DNA from: Candidatus Omnitrophota bacterium
GTDB lineage: Bacteria > Omnitrophota > Gorgyraeia > Gorgyraeales > Gorgyraeaceae
Assembly: GCA_020057645.1 (NCBI GenBank)
Contig: JAGVFL010000094.1
Span: forward strand, 1 to 11,429
DNA: 11,429 bases
Reading direction: 5' to 3'
This document shows positions 5,662 through 11,146 of the stretch, piece by piece. The translations under genes were made by a program, and so were the position numbers. Within the stretch, counting starts at the first letter, position 1; the number at the start of each line of letters is the position of its first letter. Below the pieces are notes generated by a model that worked only from the letters and a program-made list of their open reading frames with translations, was not told the DNA's origin and ran no database searches.

Positions 5662-7461
5662 TTACCTCATAAAAAATAAAAACAATCCCATCATGCCCAA
5701 AAGCGTCCACACAAGATACGTCGGCAAAATACCGTTATGCAGATATTGGAAAAATCCGCCTATTCCGAAAACAAGAGCCTTTCCCTGTTCGTATATATCA
5801 AAAAATCCGGCTTCTGCTTTTTTATAAATAATCCTCAATAAATCATATTCCTTTACGGTATTATAAAATTCTGTGCCGGAAAGCCTCATATCTTTTTCAA
5901 CCGGCTCTCCTCCTATATAAGAATCGCTCATCCTGACTGATTTAAAATTCCCCAGGAAGTATATGATAAGCCCTATCACAAGGCCTGCGAACAATAGCAA
6001 AGTAGCTTTTAAAGTATGCCATTCGCCTGTGAATACAACTTCTGCCCCTAAAGCAGGCCTTATAAAAAATTTTAAAGGGATCTGATATGCGAATATCCCG
6101 AATGTTACGCATAAAATCGCTAGAATAGCGGCAGGCAGCCACATTTGCCATGAAACCTCATTTCGTCGCTCGTCGCTCGTCGCTCGTCGCTCGAGACTCG
6201 GAGTTCCTAAAAACATTGCATGGATAAGTTTTATAAACGATGCCAGAGTTAATCCGCTTCCAAACATTGCTGCCGCAAGGCATATTATCCACAACACTCC
6301 GCCTGATTTACCCTTCTCTATCAGGCCCTGGTAAATCATCCATTTTGAAAAGAACCCGTTAAAAGGCGGCACTCCTGATATCGCGGCCGAGGCGATCAGC
6401 GTTGTAAGAAATGTTATCGGCATCACCTTGCTGAGCCCGCCGAGATTATCCAGCTCTGTTGTCTTTGTCTTATATTCTACATTGCCGCCTGATAAAAATA
6501 AACAGCATTTATATATTGCATTGTTCAGCATATGAAAAAGCCCGCCTGCAATGCCTATAGGGTTGCCTGTCCCGATACCCAGCACCATATAGCCTACCTG
6601 GCTCACTGCGTGATAACCAAGAAGTTTCTTGAAATCGTGCTGAACAAGCGCCATCATGACCGCTGCTATTATTGTAATAGAGCCTGTTACCATAAGGATT
6701 GCACAGGTAAAGCTATTCAAAATAAATACATTCAGCGTCAATCTTGCCAGTAAATAAATTCCCAGCAGTTTATCTAAGCTCGCAGGTAAAAATGCTGTTA
6801 CGCTTATAGGCGCTTCCTGCGCGGTTTCAGGTATCCATGTATGAAAAGGCATGGCGCCTGCTTTTGCAAACGCGCCGGCTGCCACTAGTAAAAAAGACCA
6901 GAGCGCCATGGGAGCGTTTATGTCGATTCTCATATCGCTTAAATTCAAAGACTTTGTCGTAAGCCACATCATACCAAAACCGAGTATCATGAGGCTGTCT
7001 GAGCCTCCGATTATAATAAATGTTTTCTTGCTTATCGCAGCTGCCTTTGGCCCTGATATATTTATAAGCATATATAGAGTAAAACCCAGAAATCCCCATG
7101 AGACTAAAAATATTACAATATTATTTGAAACCGCCGCTAAAATAGAAACACCTATCGTCCATATTATGTATGCGTAATAAGAAGATACTGATTTATAGCC
7201 CGACATTGATTTAAGAGAATATAGCGTGACTAGAAAACCAAAGAATCCTATAGCCGGCACAATAAATCTGGATAGGCCGTCCACATAAAAATACCCTGTG
7301 TTAATAGGCGAACTGAAAAATATCCTTATGCCTGCTACAAATAAATATATGGACGTAATAAGACTAAAAAATTCTATGACCTTTCTGAATCTTTTAGGTA
7401 TGACCAGAATAAATAATCCCGCGATAATCGAAACTAATATAGGTTCTAATAATATTTTCAT
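5662..7461 (-). CDS. EchA/HyfB/NuoL-like antiporter subunit in the MrpA N-terminal position
   Basis: A 599-residue polytopic protein of the Proton_antipo_M family. Seen: GAFAKAGAMPFHTWIPE with Lys200 (TM7), TAFLPASLDKLLGIYLLAR with Asp230-Lys231 (TM8), VQHDFKKLLGYHAVSQVGYM, and GVPPFNGFFSK with Lys373. The C-terminal 130 residues hold extra helices and a soluble piece (GGEPVEKDM, SGTEFYNTVKEYDLL), as in EchA/HyfB-type subunits. The TM5 position that is Glu in NuoL and in this operon's MrpD reads SWGFLG, with Gly123. Residues 423-433 (ERRATSDERR) are encoded by a 7-bp tandem repeat. Together with the next gene it equals a split MrpA, but the sequence is closer in style to hydrogenase antiporter subunits. 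The ATG at 7461 lacks a well-spaced Shine-Dalgarno. Probably pumps H+ or Na+; exact class uncertain. Confidence 0.92.
   Translation of the reverse strand: MKILLEPILVSIIAGLFILVIPKRFRKVIEFFSLITSIYLFVAGIRIFFSSPINTGYFYVDGLSRFIVPAIGFFGFLVTLYSLKSMSGYKSVSSYYAYIIWTIGVSILAAVSNNIVIFLVSWGFLGFTLYMLINISGPKAAAISKKTFIIIGGSDSLMILGFGMMWLTTKSLNLSDMRIDINAPMALWSFLLVAAGAFAKAGAMPFHTWIPETAQEAPISVTAFLPASLDKLLGIYLLARLTLNVFILNSFTCAILMVTGSITIIAAVMMALVQHDFKKLLGYHAVSQVGYMVLGIGTGNPIGIAGGLFHMLNNAIYKCCLFLSGGNVEYKTKTTELDNLGGLSKVMPITFLTTLIASAAISGVPPFNGFFSKWMIYQGLIEKGKSGGVLWIICLAAAMFGSGLTLASFIKLIHAMFLGTPSLERRATSDERRNEVSWQMWLPAAILAILCVTFGIFAYQIPLKFFIRPALGAEVVFTGEWHTLKATLLLFAGLVIGLIIYFLGNFKSVRMSDSYIGGEPVEKDMRLSGTEFYNTVKEYDLLRIIYKKAEAGFFDIYEQGKALVFGIGGFFQYLHNGILPTYLVWTLLGMMGLFLFFMR
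6163..6193. repeat. Four-copy heptanucleotide tandem repeat (GTCGCTC) inside a reading frame
   Basis: Four exact tandem copies of GTCGCTC (6165-6192; GAGCGAC on the coding strand), with partial matches at both ends. They encode ERRATSDERR in a loop between predicted helices of the large antiporter subunit. Seven is not a multiple of three, so gain or loss of a copy would shift the frame. The composition is richer in CG steps than the flanking gene. Confidence 0.95.
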
Positions 7462-7475
7462 CTTCTAACCATATC

Positions 7476-7499
7476 CCCTCTCCCATTTATGGGAGAGGG
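7476..7499. repeat. Palindromic repeat family C (CCCTCTCCCAT hairpin)
   Basis: Perfect 11-base arms (7476-7486 and 7489-7499) around a TT loop, followed by GGGTGAGGG (7502-7510). The joined string GGGAGAGGGCAGGGTGAGGG is of a kind I recall as a common extragenic palindrome in many bacterial genomes. It lies between the hydrogenase large-subunit gene and the antiporter gene, next to a family A repeat. No T-run makes it an obvious terminator. Confidence 0.8.
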
Positions 7500-7512
7500 C
7501 AGGGTGAGGGTT

Positions 7513-7545
7513 AGTTGACACTTTGACAATGTCAGTTTGTCAACT
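7513..7545. repeat. Palindromic repeat family A, copy 2
   Basis: A 33-bp palindrome with 16-base arms around one central base; 13 positions pair, one of the remaining three is a T/G wobble. The outer arms are GTTGACA/TGTCAAC where copies 1 and 3 have GTTACA/TGTAAC, so an extra base is matched on both sides. It supplies the TGA stop (7542-7540) of the hydrogenase large-subunit gene. A CTTTGACAATGTCAGTTTGT stretch is nearly identical to copy 1. Confidence 0.8.
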
Positions 7546-8727
7546 TCGGATGCGTTTTTCCGCGATCTTCCTTGTCTTTTCCTGCGAAAGCCTTACCAGG
7601 TCCTGGCCGTCCATTAATTTTTTGCCCGTCTTATAATCCACCACTGCCATTCTTTCTGTGCAGCAATAACATGGGTCAACTGCGGCCAGGATTATTGTTG
7701 CATCTGAGATAGACTCTCCAATTACTGCTTTTTTATTCGAAGCCACATTCATATAACTTGGGGCCCTTATCTTATGTCTCGCAGGACTATTTCCTCCGTC
7801 CGCCATTATATAATGCACTACTTCTCCTCTAGGGGCCTCATGCCTTCCAATACCTTCTCCGGGAGGGATATCTTTTATGCCTGAATCTATAGGGCCCTTC
7901 GGCATTTTATCAAGGCACTGAAGTATTATATTTATAGATTCGTAAAGCTCCAGTATCCTGACAACTGCTTTACTGTAGACATCTCCGCCTTCCTGTGTAA
8001 TTACCTTCCATTCTACTTTATCATATGCCGCATAAGGATCGTCTTTTCTAATATCAATCCCTACGCCGGATGCCCTTGCAGTAGGCCCTACTACGCAATA
8101 TTGACGCACGTCTTCTTTTGTAAGAACTCCCACGCCTTCTGTCCTGGCATGAATAACAGGGTCATCCATTACAGCGCCTTTAAACATATCAACCTTCGGG
8201 ATCAAATCCTTTAAAGTCTTTTTTATCCATGGGAAATCTTCTTCAAACATATCCCTTCGCACACCCCCTGGTTTCATCATCGCGTAGTTTTGCCTGTTGC
8301 CTGCCACTTTTTCAAATATGTCAAGCACAGGCTCCCTATATCTCCACGCCCACATCCAAACTGTATTGTATCCGAGAAAATGGCCTGCCAGGCCAAGCCA
8401 TAATAAATGGCTATGCACCCTCTCCAGTTCTCCTATTACAGTCCGTATATACAGGGCCCTTTCGGGAGACTTTACCCCTAGGAGATCGTCTATTGCATTG
8501 ACATATGCAAATGGATGCGAGGTAGAACATATGCCGCATATCCTCTCCACCAGAAATGTCACTTGGTCAAAACTTTTGGATTCAGCTATCTTTTCGATAA
8601 GCCTATGGTTGTACCCTATTTCAATATCTATATCCACCACAGTCTCGCCGTCAACATGCAGTTTAAAAAATTCAGGCTCATCCTGCAATGGATGATATGG
8701 GCCTATTGGAATAATCTTGTGTGCCAT
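7540..8727 (-). CDS. Group 4 [NiFe] hydrogenase large subunit (NuoD/HycE/EchE/MbhL-like)
   Basis: A 395-residue catalytic subunit, cytoplasmic side of the complex, for reversible 2H+ + 2e- to H2. Seen: RICGICSTSH (62-71) gives Cys64 and Cys67, and DPCYCCTER (351-359) gives Cys353 and Cys356, so all four NiFe ligands are present; this separates it from the cysteine-poor Mbx/Fpo/Nuo homologues. Cys355 is an additional cysteine within the second motif. Residues 360-395 form a 36-residue tail after the expected cleavage site (after Arg359), which is the substrate of HycI-type proteases. Other conserved blocks are IGELERVHSHLLWLG and PRGEVVHYIMADG. The ATG at 8727 has GAGG eight bases upstream. 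The stop codon lies in a family A repeat. Group 4b or 4d is likely from the Mrp linkage. Confidence 0.97.
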   Translation of the reverse strand: MAHKIIPIGPYHPLQDEPEFFKLHVDGETVVDIDIEIGYNHRLIEKIAESKSFDQVTFLVERICGICSTSHPFAYVNAIDDLLGVKSPERALYIRTVIGELERVHSHLLWLGLAGHFLGYNTVWMWAWRYREPVLDIFEKVAGNRQNYAMMKPGGVRRDMFEEDFPWIKKTLKDLIPKVDMFKGAVMDDPVIHARTEGVGVLTKEDVRQYCVVGPTARASGVGIDIRKDDPYAAYDKVEWKVITQEGGDVYSKAVVRILELYESINIILQCLDKMPKGPIDSGIKDIPPGEGIGRHEAPRGEVVHYIMADGGNSPARHKIRAPSYMNVASNKKAVIGESISDATIILAAVDPCYCCTERMAVVDYKTGKKLMDGQDLVRLSQEKTRKIAEKRIRS

Positions 8728-8744
8728 ACAATTAACCTCATATA

Positions 8745-8779
8745 AACCGCGTAGGTGGCCGTAGGCCTCCTACGCGGTT
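8745..8779. repeat. Palindromic repeat family B, copy 1
   Basis: A 35-bp palindrome: 11-base arms AACCGCGTAGG / CCTACGCGGTT, a symmetric T/T mismatch, 4-base inner arms GGCC/GGCC and a 3-base loop GTA. It fills most of the 62-bp gap between the NuoC-like and large-subunit genes. The Shine-Dalgarno of the large-subunit gene (GAGG near 8739-8736) starts about five bases after the repeat ends. The GTAGG at the stem recalls the GTAG head of RAYT-associated REP elements, but no RAYT gene is in view. Confidence 0.9.
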
Positions 8780-8789
8780 GGAATGGTTC

Positions 8790-9224
8790 CTACATATCTC
8801 GCCGCAGTGGATAATTGCCTTCTGGCCAGTCGTCTTTTAAAAGCAGATGCTTCAAATTCTCATGGCCTTTAAAATTAACCCCAAGCATTTCGTGTATTTC
8901 CATCTCTATCCATTCTGCGCACTTAAATAAACCAAGAAGTGAATCTACTTCAAGGTTTGGTTTTTCAAGAATCACCCTGAGCGATATATATAGGCCTATA
9001 TCGTCCACTGAAAAATGATACAGTATCTCAACTGCCTTTCTGGTGTCAACCCCTGACGCAGTGGAAAATCTTGCTTTTTCCTCGTTAAAAAGATACCTTG
9101 CTATCTGCGGAAGTATCTTTTTATTTATTGTAAAATAAAACCTATTCTTGGATTTATCAGTAAATTCTACTAAATCCTTGCCTGACCGCACCTTTATATT
9201 TTCTATTATCGCTTCTCTCTTCAT
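8790..9224 (-). CDS. NuoC-like hydrogenase subunit (EchD/MbhK, 30-kDa complex I family)
   Basis: A 144-residue soluble subunit that pairs with the NuoD-like large subunit in the peripheral arm; it carries no cofactor itself. Seen: EILYHFS (66-72) and the C-terminal signature EWIEMEIHEMLGVNFKGH (104-121), LLLKDDWPEGNYPLRRD (127-143), equivalent to the ERExxDMFGIxFxGHPxLRRILxPDDW block of NuoC. The ATG at 9224 has GAGGT nine bases upstream, and that GAGGT is part of the repeat at 9233-9267. Its length is typical of the short EchD/MbhK forms. Confidence 0.95.
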   Translation of the reverse strand: MKREAIIENIKVRSGKDLVEFTDKSKNRFYFTINKKILPQIARYLFNEEKARFSTASGVDTRKAVEILYHFSVDDIGLYISLRVILEKPNLEVDSLLGLFKCAEWIEMEIHEMLGVNFKGHENLKHLLLKDDWPEGNYPLRRDM

Positions 9225-9232
9225 ATTAAAGA

Positions 9233-9267
9233 AACCTCGTAGGTGGCCGCAGGCCTCCTACGAGGTT
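9233..9267. repeat. Palindromic repeat family B, copy 2, holding a stop codon and a ribosome-binding site
   Basis: A 35-bp palindrome with the same architecture as copy 1 (11-base arms, T/T mismatch, GGCC/GGCC, 3-base loop GCA). Arms read AACCTCGTAGG / CCTACGAGGTT. Compared with copy 1, one stem pair (G with C) is replaced by T with A, a compensatory change. In the mRNA the TAG stop of the NuoB-like gene (9260-9258) lies in the 5' arm and the GAGGT Shine-Dalgarno of the NuoC-like gene (9238-9234) in the 3' arm, so the folded hairpin would hide the ribosome-binding site. Confidence 0.9.
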
Positions 9268-9698
9268 GAGGTGGTTATATTTCCTTTAAGTTTTTCTATC
9301 AGCTTTACAACCCCTGCTATCATCGCCTCTGGTTTCGGCGGACAACCTGGTATATAAATATCCACCGGCAAAACTGAATCCACTGGATTAGGGCAGTTTG
9401 GCCCGTTTTTGAACATCCCTTGGCCGCATGAACAAACTCCTATTGCAATAACTACGCAGGGTTTTGGCGCCTGTTCATAAATTGCCTTTACGCGGGGTAT
9501 TGTCTTTAAATTCAAAGAACCTGTCACAAGTATTGCATCCGCGTGCCTGATGCTCCCAACTAACGTTATGCCAAATCTCTCTATGTCAAACCTGGGTGTC
9601 GGAAGGTCAAGTATTTCTATGTCGCAGTTATTGCAGCTTCCTGTTGAGAGATGGTAAACCCATATGGATTTTGTTAATGCCTTTAACCTTAAACTCAT
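9258..9698 (-). CDS. Group 4 [NiFe] hydrogenase small subunit (NuoB/EchC/MbhJ-like)
   Basis: A 146-residue protein carrying the proximal [4Fe-4S] cluster that passes electrons to the NiFe site. Seen: GSCNNCDIEILD (Cys22, Cys25), IGVCSCGQG (Cys89) and IPGCPPKPEAM (Cys119), the four ligands in the NuoB/hydrogenase pattern; Cys91 and Cys102 are additional. There is no Tat signal, as expected for a cytoplasm-facing group 4 enzyme. The ATG at 9698 has AGGGG five bases upstream and shares one base with the NuoH-like stop (TAATG). The C-terminal TTSTS and the stop are at the edge of, or within, a family B repeat, so the tail may have been altered by repeat insertion. Confidence 0.96.
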   Translation of the reverse strand: MSLRLKALTKSIWVYHLSTGSCNNCDIEILDLPTPRFDIERFGITLVGSIRHADAILVTGSLNLKTIPRVKAIYEQAPKPCVVIAIGVCSCGQGMFKNGPNCPNPVDSVLPVDIYIPGCPPKPEAMIAGVVKLIEKLKGNITTSTS

Positions 9699-10612
9699 TA
9701 CATCCCCTTTATTGCCAGTAAAACAGCTATTATAGACAATAGCGTCATTTTGCCCCAGAAAAATCTAACTGCATGGTCAATCCTTACGCGCGGATTTGTG
9801 TTTCTTATTAAAATTATTATAACTAAAAGTATTACATACTTCCACAGGCTTAAAAAAGTAAACCCCTGCCAGAATAATGTTATGAGAAATAGCGGCAGAG
9901 CAACCATTAACATTGTCTTTGTAAGCTTTAAAATGGCCAAGAGCATACCTGAATATTCTATACATGTGCCGGCTATTATTTCTGTTTCTGCTTCACTGGC
10001 ATCAAAAGGCACTAAGCCGAGTTTTGCCTGCATGCAGAATATCATAATAATGAATGCGATAATGCCTGAGAGGCTTGCGATAAACGAGCCGTTAACAGCC
10101 TGATAACTTATAATCTCGCTCAATTTCAAAAGCCCGCCGCTCTTAATAACAGGCACAATCAAAGAAATAATAAACGGCAGCTCATACGCCATTACCATCT
10201 TTATCTCTCTTGACGCGCCAAGGGACGCCAAAGGATTTCCGCTTGCGGAAGCTCCTAAAATGACAGCTATCGCAGGCAATGTCAAAAGATACATTATTAC
10301 AATAATATCTCCGGAAAAACCTTTTGAAACAGGGTCTATATTCACGAGCCATACAAGCATTGACACAAGCGTGACAGCGCTCAGGCCTATCAGAGGAGAG
10401 AGAAAAAATAATCCCTTTGACGCAGACCTTGGAACTGTAATCTCTTTTATGCTTAACTTCACAAGGTCAATAAGGGGCTGGTACCATGGCGGCCCTACTC
10501 TCCACTGGATACGCGCTGTAACTTTGCGGTCTATCCAGCTTGCCACAAGGCCAAAACACGCTGTAAATAGAAAACCGGGATATATTAAAAAATTAAACAA
10601 GAGTCTTGTCAT
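9698..10612 (-). CDS. NuoH-like membrane-anchor subunit (EchB/HyfC/MbhM)
   Basis: A 304-residue protein with about eight membrane helices. Seen: WIDRKVTARIQWRVGPPWYQ (26-45), ASREIKMVMAYELPF with Glu144 (133-147), and PFDASEAETEIIAG (202-215), the three conserved blocks of complex I subunit 1. It attaches the hydrophilic module to the membrane and carries charged residues of the coupling channel. Its ATG overlaps the polyferredoxin stop by ATGA, so translation is probably coupled. A quinone-site function is not expected in a hydrogenase. Confidence 0.96.
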   Translation of the reverse strand: MTRLLFNFLIYPGFLFTACFGLVASWIDRKVTARIQWRVGPPWYQPLIDLVKLSIKEITVPRSASKGLFFLSPLIGLSAVTLVSMLVWLVNIDPVSKGFSGDIIVIMYLLTLPAIAVILGASASGNPLASLGASREIKMVMAYELPFIISLIVPVIKSGGLLKLSEIISYQAVNGSFIASLSGIIAFIIMIFCMQAKLGLVPFDASEAETEIIAGTCIEYSGMLLAILKLTKTMLMVALPLFLITLFWQGFTFLSLWKYVILLVIIILIRNTNPRVRIDHAVRFFWGKMTLLSIIAVLLAIKGM

Positions 10613-11091
10613 GGATGATACTTTTTCCAGGGCATGGCATGAACAGCCACATGTTTCCCTATTAAATATATATCGTCTTTTTCAGATTCTTCCACTTCTA
10701 TAAATTTTATTGCATCAGATATTGAACATGTCTTTACGCAGACAGGCTCTTCTCTCTCGCTTCTATCCATGCAGACATCGCATTGAGATATTATATAAGG
10801 TATCGTATCAAGCGGTATTGTTCCGAACGGACATGCCAAGCTGCAGGATTTACAAGAAATGCACCGCATGGTAAAACGTTTTATTATCCCGTCAGGCTGC
10901 CTCTCTATCGCCTCTTTAGGGCATGCGTTCACGCAAGGCGCTTCTTCGCAATGCCTGCAGATATATAAAAACTGCCCGATTTCCCTCAGACGAGTTATGC
11001 CTGAATTCTTGCCGTTATAATAATAGCTGCATTTCGAACTCACTGCCTCGCAGCTATTCAACTTTTCCAAATCTACAAATAACCTTTTCAT
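10609..11091 (-). CDS. HycB/CooF-like polyferredoxin subunit
   Basis: A 160-residue iron-sulfur protein of the DmsB/HycB/CooF family. Seen: CRHCEEAPCVNACP (Cys45, 48, 53, 57), CISCKSCSLACP (77, 80, 83, 87) and CDVC...CVKTC (104, 107, 118, 122). The N-terminal motif, which is CxxCxxC in typical members, is reduced to Cys14 and Cys21 (NSCEAVSSKC), giving 14 rather than 16 cysteines. Three clusters are confident and a fourth doubtful. In formate hydrogenlyase and CO-linked hydrogenases this subunit connects a dehydrogenase to the hydrogenase; here its upstream neighbour is a flavin subunit, suggesting an NAD(P)H or ferredoxin link. GGCGGGCGAG precedes the ATG; the ribosome-binding site is weak. 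Confidence 0.93.
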   Translation of the reverse strand: MKRLFVDLEKLNSCEAVSSKCSYYYNGKNSGITRLREIGQFLYICRHCEEAPCVNACPKEAIERQPDGIIKRFTMRCISCKSCSLACPFGTIPLDTIPYIISQCDVCMDRSEREEPVCVKTCSISDAIKFIEVEESEKDDIYLIGKHVAVHAMPWKKYHP

Positions 11092-11102
11092 CTCGCCCGC
11101 CT

Positions 11103-11137
11103 AATGTTACACTCTGACAATGTCAGAGTGTAACATT
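11103..11137. repeat. Palindromic repeat family A, copy 3 (perfect)
   Basis: A perfect 35-bp palindrome, 17-base arms (AATGTTACACTCTGACA / TGTCAGAGTGTAACATT) around one central A. It lies in the 55-bp gap between the flavin-subunit stop and the polyferredoxin start. A one-base loop disfavours a simple RNA hairpin tip, though a few opened central pairs would allow it; a DNA cruciform or a transposable-element end is also possible. Confidence 0.95.
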
Positions 11138-11146
11138 ACAGCTTAG

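Noticed and set aside
5942..6151. Alternative minus-strand frame near the heptamer repeat, as evidence of a frameshift
   Set aside because: The main frame continues intact through the repeat into conserved C-terminal sequence, so no frameshift is present in this assembly.
7513..7545. TTTGACAATGTCA as a CRP/FNR-type operator
   Set aside because: The palindrome is much longer than such sites, its copies sit at gene 3' ends and not before promoters, and the arms change in a paired way.
8297..8695. Plus-strand open frames over the large-subunit gene
   Set aside because: They are antisense to the conserved hydrogenase catalytic subunit, with no ribosome-binding site or known motif.
7540..8727. 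Mbx, Fpo or complex I subunit rather than hydrogenase
   Set aside because: Those homologues lack one or both cysteine pairs; here Cys64, Cys67, Cys353 and Cys356 are all present, with a HycI gene nearby.
8745..9267. CRISPR array from two similar 35-bp repeats
   Set aside because: The two copies are about 450 bp apart with a conserved gene between them, and no further copies or spacers are present.
10260..10703. Plus-strand 147-codon open frame
   Set aside because: It is antisense to the NuoH-like and polyferredoxin genes and carries no motif.
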